Positions 44,997 through 53,468 of a stretch of 64,000 nucleotides of DNA are shown here, one piece after another. The stretch is from the NCBI GenBank assembly GCA_028278225.1, contig JANQEU010000046.1:124001-188000 (forward strand), read 5' to 3'. Source of the stretch: Cyclobacteriaceae bacterium (GTDB taxonomy: Bacteria; Bacteroidota; Bacteroidia; Cytophagales; Cyclobacteriaceae). The stretch's first letter is position 1; each line of letters opens with the position of its first letter. The notes beneath the pieces were generated by a model that was not told the origin of the DNA, did not search any database, and saw only the letters and a list, made by a program, of their open reading frames with translations. Made by a program: the position numbers and the translations under genes.

Positions 44997-45064
44997 TTAT
45001 TCAGTATTATGTACTCCTAACTACCCTGAGGTACCACCGTCCCGGAAAAATAATTTTCAGTAGC

Positions 45065-45652
45065 CTACAGGAAATGCTGAAAAAATACCAGAAACAAAAT
45101 AGTCGTGGAGTTTTTCACTTCCTTTTTAATGTGTTTGAGGGCTTTTGAGATCTGGTTCTTAACAGTTTGTATGGATAAACCCAGTTTCTCAGCAATCTCC
45201 TGGTTGGATTGATGTTCAAACCTGCTCAGGTAAAATATCTCGCGGCACCGTTCCGGCAACTGTCTCAGCGAATCCTCAATGATTTTTTCCAACTCTTTAG
45301 CATGAACAGCTTCCTCGGCTTGAGAAGTCAGATTAACCTGGTTCAATCGATTTCGATATTTTTCCGAAACCTCACTACTACGGATGTACTTTATGGTCTG
45401 AAACTTAACAGCCCGGAATAAATATCCCGGAAGATTAGTGATCAGTGTTTTTTTTCGCCTGATCCACAGATCTGTGAATACCTCCTGTATAATATCCTCG
45501 CAAGCTTCCTTATCTTTCAGAATATTGTAAGCGTACATGAACAATTTGTCCCAATACTGCCAGTAGATCTCCTGAAAGGCCTCCTTATTGCCTTTTCTCA
45601 AACGTTGAAGCAAGGCTTCCTCATTCAGGTTTGTCACACTATTTAAACCCAT
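45065..45652 (-). CDS. ECF-type RNA polymerase sigma-70 factor
   Basis: The 195-residue protein has sigma region 2 (KEAFQEIYWQYWDKLFMYAY, KDKEACEDIIQEVFTDLWIR) and region 4 (LRQLPERCREIFYLSRFEHQ, NQEIAEKLGLSIQTVKNQIS). A short hydrophobic C-terminal tail (TTILFLVFFQHFL) is common in this Bacteroidota group. It is the first gene of the sigma/FecR/SusC/SusD cascade and should direct transcription of susC-like and following genes. The ATG at 45652 is in frame with the full region 2. Confidence 0.95.
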   Translation of the reverse strand: MGLNSVTNLNEEALLQRLRKGNKEAFQEIYWQYWDKLFMYAYNILKDKEACEDIIQEVFTDLWIRRKKTLITNLPGYLFRAVKFQTIKYIRSSEVSEKYRNRLNQVNLTSQAEEAVHAKELEKIIEDSLRQLPERCREIFYLSRFEHQSNQEIAEKLGLSIQTVKNQISKALKHIKKEVKNSTTILFLVFFQHFL

Positions 45653-46230
45653 TTCTTAAAAAGATACCAAAGCTTCCTGTCATAGACGTCTCACAAAACA
45701 AATCAAATCAGATCATAAATGCATGTATCAACAACTTCGTTGAATTCTGAAGGAACTCAAAATCCATTTAATCGATATTGCGTTTTCCTCCTGCTGATCA
45801 GGCAGATAGTACTGTTTAAATATTAAAGGTACTTACTGATATACTAAATACTCTTCATACTATATTTTAAACATTCATTAGAGAATCAGCGCTCAGCCGG
45901 GTGCTGTTCTTTAGTGATTGTTTTAATTTCCAGTTTTCCCTCCCTAAATCAGATCTTTGATCAAAAAACCTTCCCAACAGACAAACTTTCAGGATCTGGT
46001 GAACTCCCCTGGGATGGCCGGAGCAACTATATCAAACATTTTTGATTTGTATTTCAAATATTAGGGAACTATCCAATCCGAAGGGTACAGGTTCCTCCAA
46101 ATCCGGGGATTGAGATATTGACCTTCTATAACCTTTTCCAAATCCGGATAGACTATCATCGCCTTAAGGTGCTCACAGATTTTGGGGCAATTAAAAGTTT
46201 GGCGGTTGAAATGTAAATAAATTTGTTTTA
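45653..46230. other. 578-bp divergent intergenic region
   Basis: This region separates the ECF sigma gene (minus) from the 7TM sensor kinase gene (plus). I see no gene with support. It is AT-rich and must hold both promoters. A CTGTCAT-N4-GTCTCAC stretch at 45677-45694 resembles a Pho box imperfectly and on the opposite strand; I do not claim it. Confidence 0.4.
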
Positions 46231-47937
46231 ATGGAGTCATGGCAAACCACACCCTGGTTCATGGCCTATATAGTGGCCATTGGAATTGCTTTTTTCTGCT
46301 CTTATGTAGCATTCAAATTAAAGTCTTCCAGGGGTATCAGGTACCTGGGCATTGCCTTGATATTTATGGGTATATGGATATTGTCATACGTATTATCCCT
46401 GGCCAGTACGGATTTTGGTTTTAAAATAATTATGCTATGTTCCGAATTCGGCGGACTCATTGCTTCCGTTTTCTTCTGGTACATATTTGTAATTCACTAT
46501 ACCCAGTATAACCATTTGCTTAAAAAATGGGTACTGGTCGCATTGGCTTTTATCCCGGTAGTTACTTTTATTGAAATACTTACAATCCCCTATCATAATT
46601 TCTTTTATGAAGACGTGAAAATGGAATTGACAGGAGGTCTCTGGGTCTTGTCAAAAACATACGGTCCGGGTTTCTACGTCTGGGTGGGTTATGGCTATTT
46701 CCTTTTGGTATCGAGCTTTTTCATTGTGTTCTTTAAGATGATCTCATTGCCGCGAAAATATCGCAGACAGATCTTACCTCTCGCAGTAGCCGTTGCGATA
46801 TCGATAGTACCCAATGTCCTTTATATCATTGGGTTCAATCCCATTCATCCCTTAGATATTAGCAGTTTGTCCTTTGTTTTTGTTGGCAGCATTATGCTTT
46901 ACAGTGTTTTTCGCCAAAATTTTCTGGACATCGTTCCGGTTGCCTATAGTTCTGTTGTGGAAAAATCAAAAATTGGTATTCTCATTTTGGATAACCAGAA
47001 CAGAATGCTGGATATCAACTTTGCAGCAAAGAAAATTTTTGAAGCGGATTCTATGAATCTCATTGGCAGATCCATTGAAGAAATTTGGCCGGAGTATAAA
47101 TCGTTTATGCCTGATGTTGACGACGATACAGACCACGAGAGGGAGGTTTCTTTCGGCAGCAAAATCTACGAGATCAAAATTTCTCCACTGTATGAAAAAA
47201 ATGATGACATCGCAGGGAGAACCGTTGTTTTGTGGGATGTGTCACAATTGAAAGAGGCTCTCAACGAGCTGGACGCCTACGCGCATACTGTTGCTCACGA
47301 TTTAAAGTCACCGATTGGAAATATGATGGGATGGGCGGAGCTATTGAAGAACACTATTTCAGAAAAAGAGCCCAGGGAAATGGCTGATCAGATTATCAGT
47401 AATGGTCTGAAAATCAATTCCATTATTAACGAAATCCTGAAACTTGCCAAGATCAGAGAACTGGATGTATCTCAAATGAGTCCAGTTGATCTGGCTGCCG
47501 TGGTTGAACAAGCAATCTCCCGATCCATTGATGACAGTGAAAGGGCAAATGTGCAGTTGAAGGTCCAGGAAACCTGGCCTGAACTAAATGGAAATCCGAT
47601 ATGGATAGAAGAAATTTGGGCCAACTTAATCAGCAATGCATATAAATATGGCGGCGATCCTCCTTTTATCCAAATAGGATGCGACAGATCAGATCAATTC
47701 ATACGATTTTGGGTCAGGGATAATGGTGACGGGATCAGCGCTGAAGATCAGGAAAAACTCTTCCTGAAGTTTTCCGAACTCCATGCGGATCAGGGCAAGG
47801 CCGGTGGTCATGGGTTAGGTCTTTCCATTGTACATCGCATTGTAGAAAAACTCGGGGGACAGGTGTGGGTCGAGAGCGAGTCAAATAGTGGCAGCACTTT
47901 TTATTTCACTTTGCCTGTGAATGTTAGTACACTTTAA
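46231..47937 (+). CDS. 7TM-type sensor histidine kinase with PAS domain
   Basis: The 568-residue protein begins with about seven membrane helices (residues 10-225), as in the histidine-kinase N-terminal 7TM family, followed by a PAS domain (about 235-345; SKIGILILDNQNRMLDINFA), the dimerisation/phospho-acceptor helix with VAHDLKSPIGNMMGWAELL (His near 355) and an ATPase domain (about 455-566) with NLISNAYKYGGDPP, VRDNGDGISAEDQEKLF and GGHGLGLSIVHRIVEKLGGQ. All kinase boxes are present. No response regulator is adjacent, so it is an orphan sensor as seen here. It is transcribed away from the sigma/FecR/SusCD cluster. Confidence 0.92.
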   Translation: MESWQTTPWFMAYIVAIGIAFFCSYVAFKLKSSRGIRYLGIALIFMGIWILSYVLSLASTDFGFKIIMLCSEFGGLIASVFFWYIFVIHYTQYNHLLKKWVLVALAFIPVVTFIEILTIPYHNFFYEDVKMELTGGLWVLSKTYGPGFYVWVGYGYFLLVSSFFIVFFKMISLPRKYRRQILPLAVAVAISIVPNVLYIIGFNPIHPLDISSLSFVFVGSIMLYSVFRQNFLDIVPVAYSSVVEKSKIGILILDNQNRMLDINFAAKKIFEADSMNLIGRSIEEIWPEYKSFMPDVDDDTDHEREVSFGSKIYEIKISPLYEKNDDIAGRTVVLWDVSQLKEALNELDAYAHTVAHDLKSPIGNMMGWAELLKNTISEKEPREMADQIISNGLKINSIINEILKLAKIRELDVSQMSPVDLAAVVEQAISRSIDDSERANVQLKVQETWPELNGNPIWIEEIWANLISNAYKYGGDPPFIQIGCDRSDQFIRFWVRDNGDGISAEDQEKLFLKFSELHADQGKAGGHGLGLSIVHRIVEKLGGQVWVESESNSGSTFYFTLPVNVSTL

Positions 47938-48032
47938 GACCACAGATCAACAGGTACAATGGTCACATTCGAAATGAAATTTCGTTTGTTGAATGATTGA
48001 ACTATCTTGTATTGTGCCATAAAAACAAAACA

Positions 48033-49142
48033 ATGAGTGCCAATATTGAGAATATATTTCGATACATTTTATTGCTTATTGCAATTGGCCTGACCCCATT
48101 TATTTCCTGCGCACAAAAGTCTGATGAAATAAATATGATCAGGGGTATTTATGGAAATCCCAAACCTTTTTGGGATAAAGATGTGAATCTCAACGATCTT
48201 GGAGTCAATGCAATTTTTATCCGCAGCGGATCAATCCGCCAGGACATAATGAACAGGGCGAGGGCTGAAGGATTGATGGTATTTGCTGAATTTGCCACCT
48301 TAAATGGTAAAAATTATGTAGATGAGCACCCCCAAGCCTGGCCAATCAATATGAGTGGTGAGAAGGTGGAACCGGCATCCTGGTTCATGGGTGTTTGTCC
48401 AACCGAACCCGGTTTTCGCCGGTATCGACTAGACCTGCTCAGGGATTTACTTTTGGAATTTGATCTGGATGGTGTCTGGTTGGATTATGTGCACTGGCAC
48501 GCCCAGTTTGAAGAGCCGGAGCCCATCCTGCCTGAAACATGTTTTTGTGACCTATGTCTCGGTAGTTTTTCGAAAGATTTCGATATCAAAATACCTGATG
48601 GAACCACCTCACAGAAAGCATCATGGATACTAAACAATCATGACAATGCCTGGCGGGACTGGCGATGTAAGGTAATCTTTGACTGGACAGCAGAAATGAA
48701 AAACCTTCTCACGGGGATCAAACCTGAAGCACTCCTTGGGATATACCATTGTCCATGGAACGATCAGGAATTTGATGGTGCCAGGCGCCGTATTTTAGGA
48801 CTGGATTTTGATATGCTAAAGGAAACGGTAGATGTATTTTCTCCGATGGTATATCATGCGAAAATGGGACGGGATCCCGAATGGGTCAGGGAGAACACAA
48901 ACTGGTTAGGCGACCGGTTAGACACAGGAAGCGATCCTTACCCTAAGATATGGCCCATTGTCCAGGCCCATGACAGTCCGCGTATCATTTCAAGCGAAGA
49001 ATTTGAAATGGTTCTGAGGTATGGACTGTCCCGAAGATCCGGTGGAGTGATGATGTTTACTTCTAATGCAGTGGCTGAAGATGAAAATAAGACCGCTGTC
49101 ATGAAAAAAGTATATACCTCTCTGATGAAAAGAACCCGATAA
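48033..49142 (+). CDS. lipoprotein with glycoside-hydrolase-like TIM barrel
   Basis: I choose the ATG at 48033 because the in-frame start at 47997 is TTG and adds nothing. The N-terminus is a lipoprotein signal (YILLLIAIGLTPFISC). The rest looks like an alpha-amylase-related TIM barrel of the hypothetical glycosyl-hydrolase-like group: GIYGNPKPFWDKDVNLNDLG, IMNRARAEGLMVFAEFATLN, EFDLDGVWLDYVHWHAQFEE (Asp at a usual nucleophile position) and VDVFSPMVYHAKMGRDPEWV. Substrate and even activity are unknown. The next gene, an SDR, starts 70 nt downstream on the same strand, so the two may be one unit acting on a sugar. Confidence 0.75.
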   Translation: MSANIENIFRYILLLIAIGLTPFISCAQKSDEINMIRGIYGNPKPFWDKDVNLNDLGVNAIFIRSGSIRQDIMNRARAEGLMVFAEFATLNGKNYVDEHPQAWPINMSGEKVEPASWFMGVCPTEPGFRRYRLDLLRDLLLEFDLDGVWLDYVHWHAQFEEPEPILPETCFCDLCLGSFSKDFDIKIPDGTTSQKASWILNNHDNAWRDWRCKVIFDWTAEMKNLLTGIKPEALLGIYHCPWNDQEFDGARRRILGLDFDMLKETVDVFSPMVYHAKMGRDPEWVRENTNWLGDRLDTGSDPYPKIWPIVQAHDSPRIISSEEFEMVLRYGLSRRSGGVMMFTSNAVAEDENKTAVMKKVYTSLMKRTR

Positions 49143-49211
49143 CCAGGTGTTAATGCTACATTTGAAATGTGATCCGTTCACGGATTACATTTTGATTTTG
49201 GGAATATCATC

Positions 49212-49973
49212 ATGTCGGAAAATGCATTCAACCTGGAAGGTAAGCTTGCCCTGGTAACCGGAGGAGGAAGTGGTATCGGATTTGGTATCACAAAATGTCT
49301 GATCAATGCGGGAGCAACGGTTGTCATTACCGGCAGAAGGGAAAAGATCCTTCAGGATGCGATCCATCAGTTGGGTGAACGGTCCTTTTACGAAATTCAT
49401 GACATAGATGAATTAGACACTACCGGCAACGTCGTCAGGACGATCGAATCCAAATACGAACCTATCGATATCCTTGTTAATAACGCAGGTATAAATGATG
49501 TCAAACCTCCATTTGACGTATCAGATAATGACTTTCAGGCCATCATAAGAACAAACTTAACCGGTGTTTTTACGCTTACGCGTGAGGTGGCTAAACGCAT
49601 GGTCAGACGAAAGAGGGGATCAATCATTATGATCACCTCCATGGCGGCTATCTACGGTTTGAAGGATGTGGCGCCTTATTCAGCCTCAAAATCCGGACTT
49701 TTGGGTTTAACACGATCCCTGGCCACAGATCTTTCTCCATCAGGAGTCAGGGTAAACGCAATTGCACCCGGATTCATTGTCACTCCTATGCATGAAGAAG
49801 CATTAAGAAGATTTCCGGAAAAAGAAAAAAAGATACTTGATCGAACACCATTAAATCGATTTGGCACAATTGAGGACATAGGTCATGCAGCTGTATTCCT
49901 TGCTTCTGATGCATCAGGATTCATTACAGGTGTTCAATTACCGGTTGATGGGGGTAATGCGATTGGATTTTAA
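49212..49973 (+). CDS. short-chain dehydrogenase/reductase (gluconate 5-dehydrogenase-like)
   Basis: Classical SDR of 253 residues. NAD(P)-binding TGGGSGIGFG follows the start, then ILVNNAGIND, the catalytic Ser in ITSMAAIYG, the YSASK active-site Tyr/Lys, and PGFIVTPMHEEALRRF with the C-terminal FITGVQLPVDGGNAIGF. Overall pattern is closest to gluconate/keto-sugar dehydrogenases and 3-oxoacyl-ACP reductases; the substrate cannot be decided. It stands 70 nt after the glycosidase-like lipoprotein gene, which favours a sugar-acid role. Confidence 0.9.
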   Translation: MSENAFNLEGKLALVTGGGSGIGFGITKCLINAGATVVITGRREKILQDAIHQLGERSFYEIHDIDELDTTGNVVRTIESKYEPIDILVNNAGINDVKPPFDVSDNDFQAIIRTNLTGVFTLTREVAKRMVRRKRGSIIMITSMAAIYGLKDVAPYSASKSGLLGLTRSLATDLSPSGVRVNAIAPGFIVTPMHEEALRRFPEKEKKILDRTPLNRFGTIEDIGHAAVFLASDASGFITGVQLPVDGGNAIGF

Positions 49974-50075
49974 TTGCACAAGATGATATAGATTCAGAAA
50001 TTAACGTTGATTACGCCGTGATAGTAAGTCTGGTTAAAATTTCTATTAGTTATTTGAAGCTATCAACCAGGCACA

Positions 50076-51077
50076 TTATTTCTGTTTGAAAAGTTTCTGG
50101 TCCAGCGTGTAGAGTACCCAGTCTGAATTCTTCTGAAATGTCTCTACATTATGAGCCGCCATATAGCTGAAAGAACTTCGCAGTCCTGCTTCAATTTCGT
50201 TAATGATATTCTGTACGCTACCCTTATATTTCACGATTGTTTCGTCCCCTTCGATGAAGTTTGGATTTTCTCTGTGCTTTGCCTGAACGGCGAATGATGC
50301 TGACCCCCGATAGGCTTTATATAAAGCTCCGTCATATTTAAGGACATTCCCCTCTGCTTCTTTGGTACCTGCAAACATTCTACCCATCATAACCATATCC
50401 GCTCCAAGTCCTATGGCTTTGGCAATATCCCCCACATTCGTTACACCTCCATCCGCTACTATAAGGGATGTAGAATTTATCTTATCCTTTTGTTCTTTGC
50501 ATTCCAATAACGCTGAAACAATACCCTGCCCTACTCCCGTCATAATAGTTGTTGAACACATGGATCCATTTCCTATGCCAACTCGAATGGCATCTACTCC
50601 AAGGTCTGATAAGTACTCAAATCCCTCCCTGGATGCCACATTTCCACAAATTATCCAGGTGCCTTTCATCGATTTGATCATTTTTATCATGGGTTCCACA
50701 GAACTATTAAATCCATTTGCAACATCAAGAATAAAATGCCGGGCACCAAGTTGATAAAACCGGGAAACAATATCCTCTTCTTTAAGTCCTACGGCTATGA
50801 TGGCATCCATATTTGAATTCACCAGGGACTGATATTCTTCAAAACGACTGTCAACGGATTGAAAACGATGCACAATCCCAATCATATCGTTTTCAAAAAA
50901 CTTTTGGCACATTTTCAAACCACAAATCGTGTCCATAGGAGATGGAAGGATGGGCATCCGGATTGATTTGGAACCATTACCAAGGTGAATTGAAAGATCG
51001 ATGTCATGCCTGGATCTAACAGATGACAGGTGCCGCGGTATTAAAGAAATAGAATTATAAGTGTAAGTGGGTTTCAT
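50076..51077 (-). CDS. IMP dehydrogenase/GMP reductase family enzyme, probably GMP reductase
   Basis: The 333-residue TIM barrel has no CBS domains, which fits GMP reductase better than IMP dehydrogenase. Recognisable are MPILPSPMDTICGLKMCQKF, WIICGNVASREGFEYLSDLG, RVGIGNGSMCSTTIMTGVGQ with the active-site Cys loop, IVADGGVTNVGDIAKAIGLG and MVMMGRMFAGTKEAEG. GMP reductase converts GMP to IMP with NADPH in purine salvage. The gene lies 57 nt after the aldo/keto reductase gene on the same strand; a phosphoribosyltransferase gene is 1.7 kb away, consistent with a purine theme. Some residues around the Cys loop (GIGNGSMC for the usual GPGSxC) deviate, so exact substrate is open. Confidence 0.82.
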   Translation of the reverse strand: MKPTYTYNSISLIPRHLSSVRSRHDIDLSIHLGNGSKSIRMPILPSPMDTICGLKMCQKFFENDMIGIVHRFQSVDSRFEEYQSLVNSNMDAIIAVGLKEEDIVSRFYQLGARHFILDVANGFNSSVEPMIKMIKSMKGTWIICGNVASREGFEYLSDLGVDAIRVGIGNGSMCSTTIMTGVGQGIVSALLECKEQKDKINSTSLIVADGGVTNVGDIAKAIGLGADMVMMGRMFAGTKEAEGNVLKYDGALYKAYRGSASFAVQAKHRENPNFIEGDETIVKYKGSVQNIINEIEAGLRSSFSYMAAHNVETFQKNSDWVLYTLDQKLFKQK

Positions 51078-51134
51078 ATAAGGGAAGATAAACTTTATTA
51101 TGCCAGAAACAGGGGAAAGACGTGCTGCTTAATT

Positions 51135-52166
51135 TCATATCGTTTTATAATACTCGATCTCTCCACTGTTAGCCAGATCAGTTACTTTTTCCAAAAGCCT
51201 CATCCTGTCCTGCTCAGATAGTTTCACAAACTCTTTGGCCAACTTGATTTTCTCTTTCATATAATCAGTGTTTTCAGCACCTGTTATGAGTACACTTATT
51301 GGGAGTGACCATACAAAATGAAGAGCTTCACTGATGGAGATGCGATTGGGAATTACAGGATTATTAGATGACCATACCTGTCTGTTTCCCTGTGTTTTTT
51401 CGGAAAAGAACCTTCCATCTGCTAATGTTTTCATAGCCAGTATGCCCATATTGCGCTGCATTGCAATAGGCATAACCTGCTCAATAAAACTGTTTTGATT
51501 ATTAGCATCCAGAATGTTGACGGGCATCTGTATTGTTTCAAACAAAGGATCATCTTTAGTTTGATTAAGCATTTGTACGTGCGCATTGGGATCCGCATGA
51601 CCGGTAAATCCAATGTACCTGGCCTTTCCTGATTCTTTCGCTTCCCTCATCACATCCAAAATACCGTCATTGATCCTGATATCAACATCTTCCGGGCTCC
51701 TTAGGGAATGAACCTGCCACAGATCCAGATAATCTGTCTTAAGACGTTTTAGTGATTCTTCCAGATGTTTTCTGGCCTGAGCCGAACTCCGGGTATAAGT
51801 TTTTGTCATCAGGAATATCTCGTCCCGATATTGTGGTGTGAGGAACTCACCATATCTTGATTCACTGGTATGTGGTCCATAAGACTCTGCGTTATCAAAA
51901 AAGCGTACACCTCCTTCCAATGCCGTTTCGATCACTGCCTGTGATTCTTTCTTTGGACACCACCCCAAATGATATCCGCCTACACCAAGCATGGTCACCT
52001 CTGCGCCTGTTGCTCCAAGTTTTCTGGTGGGTAGCAAATCTCCGAGTCGGTCTCGCTTTGCTTTTTCCTGACCCGATAATGGGAGACCTGGAAGTGTAAT
52101 CCCCAAGGTAAACCCACTCAGATATTTTAAAAATTTTCTGCGAGTTTCCAGGTGCTGATCTTTCAT
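51135..52166 (-). CDS. Tat-exported aldo/keto reductase
   Basis: The N-terminus carries a twin-arginine signal (TRRKFLKYLSGFTLGITLPG). The remaining 310 residues are an aldo/keto reductase barrel: TRKLGATGAEVTMLGVGGYH, GVRFFDNAESYGPHTSESRY (catalytic Asp, Tyr), IFLMTKTYTRSSAQARKHLE (Lys), TDYLDLWQVHSLRSPEDV (His), and the C-terminal SISEALHFVWSLPISVLITG. Exported AKRs of this kind occur in Bacteroidota; their substrates are unknown. It is followed by the GMP-reductase-like gene, perhaps in one operon. Confidence 0.9.
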   Translation of the reverse strand: MKDQHLETRRKFLKYLSGFTLGITLPGLPLSGQEKAKRDRLGDLLPTRKLGATGAEVTMLGVGGYHLGWCPKKESQAVIETALEGGVRFFDNAESYGPHTSESRYGEFLTPQYRDEIFLMTKTYTRSSAQARKHLEESLKRLKTDYLDLWQVHSLRSPEDVDIRINDGILDVMREAKESGKARYIGFTGHADPNAHVQMLNQTKDDPLFETIQMPVNILDANNQNSFIEQVMPIAMQRNMGILAMKTLADGRFFSEKTQGNRQVWSSNNPVIPNRISISEALHFVWSLPISVLITGAENTDYMKEKIKLAKEFVKLSEQDRMRLLEKVTDLANSGEIEYYKTI

Positions 52167-52284
52167 TGTTGGTACGACTCGTTTTTTGTTTATTATCTAA
52201 AATAAAATTTACTAAAAAATGGTCATAAACTAAGGCAATTAGTAACTTATACCTACATTAAAAAGATTACCAAAAAGCAGATCC

Positions 52285-52818
52285 ATGAAAAATCCAGATA
52301 CTTCATTAAGGCAGTCTATGGGTTTGACATTGTGGCATCCCGGAGTTATTTCTATCGTCTTATTCGGTACTGTCGCCATCCCCCTCCTTATTCATCTTAT
52401 ACCTGCTTCCGGACCAGTGCCAATTGGAGCAAGACTATTGCCCATTTTTTATGCTCCATTGATAGCAACCCTCCTTTTCAGGATACATATAGGTTTGATT
52501 GCGGCGGTTTTGGGACCACTTTTAAATTATCTTCTACTGGGACTGCCAGCTCCTGAAATATTGATGCCCCTGACTTTTGAGCTGATCATATTTGTGTGGA
52601 CCATCTATATGCTGAAGGGAAATTGGTTGATGGGACCAATGGCTTATCTGGCAGCCAAAGTATTATCTTCATCAGTCATGCTCTTAATCCCATCCTTTTC
52701 GCCGGGGCCTGCACCTTTTGATTTTTTCATCCAATCCATAACCAATGCTATTCCAGGGCTTATAGTATTACTGGTTATTGGCATTGTTTACAAAATATGG
52801 AGAAGCAGATATCACTAA
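52285..52818 (+). CDS. integral membrane protein resembling an ECF transporter S component
   Basis: This 177-residue protein has about five or six membrane helices (for example VISIVLFGTVAIPLLIHLIP and IQSITNAIPGLIVLLVIGIV). Size and the segment GARLLPIFYAPLIATLLFRI resemble substrate-binding S components of energy-coupling-factor transporters. No ECF ATPase or EcfT gene is in the window. The following phosphoribosyltransferase gene overlaps or abuts it, suggesting that the imported compound is a nucleobase. The family call is tentative. Confidence 0.6.
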   Translation: MKNPDTSLRQSMGLTLWHPGVISIVLFGTVAIPLLIHLIPASGPVPIGARLLPIFYAPLIATLLFRIHIGLIAAVLGPLLNYLLLGLPAPEILMPLTFELIIFVWTIYMLKGNWLMGPMAYLAAKVLSSSVMLLIPSFSPGPAPFDFFIQSITNAIPGLIVLLVIGIVYKIWRSRYH

Positions 52819-52825
52819 TCTCTCC

Positions 52826-53236
52826 ATGGTTGAGGATAAAATTCGATTAAGCTTTGAAGAGATCAGCCAGGGATTACAGTCATTTCCATTTCCTCCCATA
52901 GACCTTGTAGTCGCAATTGCCACCGGTGGAACAATTCCGGGCTGTCTGATAGCCCATCAGCTACGGTGCGAATTACTAAACTTACGGATCGAATACCGGG
53001 ATGATCAAAATAAAATCAAGTATGATTCACCCAAACTGGTCAATCCCGAAAATTTAGAAATCGATCTATCCCAAAGAATCCTGATCGTGGATGATGTCTC
53101 CGTTACCGGAAGTACCCTGGCCACCGCCTCAAGCTTATTTCCAGATCATGAAGCAACGACTTTTGTATTAAAAGGTAAAGCAGATCTGGTGCTATTTCCA
53201 GAAATAACGCAATGCATATTGTGGCCATGGAGGTGA
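52826..53236 (+). CDS. phosphoribosyltransferase-family protein
   Basis: I start at the ATG at 52826, 8 nt after the stop of the membrane-protein gene; a TTG at 52778 in the same frame would overlap that gene by 41 bp. The protein has the type I PRTase core: VVAIATGGTIPGCLIAHQL (PPi loop region) and the PRPP-binding RILIVDDVSVTGSTLATA. It is short (136 residues) and lacks a clear hood domain, so the base acted upon is not predictable; xanthine/guanine/hypoxanthine PRTases are nearest in style. Together with the S-component-like protein it may import and trap a nucleobase. Confidence 0.78.
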   Translation: MVEDKIRLSFEEISQGLQSFPFPPIDLVVAIATGGTIPGCLIAHQLRCELLNLRIEYRDDQNKIKYDSPKLVNPENLEIDLSQRILIVDDVSVTGSTLATASSLFPDHEATTFVLKGKADLVLFPEITQCILWPWR

Positions 53237-53468
53237 CTTTACCATGTAGCTTCACTTTTTGCTTGTATTTATATCCCATTCCTGTCAGGAGCATAGCGAT
53301 AAACTTTGCAGCACCCGAATAAACAGGATAATCTCAGATCCATTATGGACACAATCTAATCGCCAATACGCGATGAATTCTAAAGGATATTTTTTAAATT
53401 AAGTCAAGGTAAATGCTTGGGGAAACAGCCTTTTTTGCAAACAAAATTATCAGTAAAGGAGGTAAAAT

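Noticed and set aside
45677-45694. CTGTCAT-N4-GTCTCAC, close to the enteric Pho-box consensus, upstream of the sigma factor gene
   Set aside because: Second half matches only 5 of 7 bases, the core differs from the two clear sites in this window, and the orientation faces away from the sigma gene.
46061-46252. 63-codon minus-strand open frame overlapping the 7TM kinase start
   Set aside because: Overlaps the start of a well-supported gene on the other strand, and its sequence resembles nothing I know.
52778-52825. Upstream TTG start for the phosphoribosyltransferase
   Set aside because: Overlaps the preceding gene by 41 bp and has no ribosome-binding site; the ATG at 52826 gives the conserved core. 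Not fully excluded.
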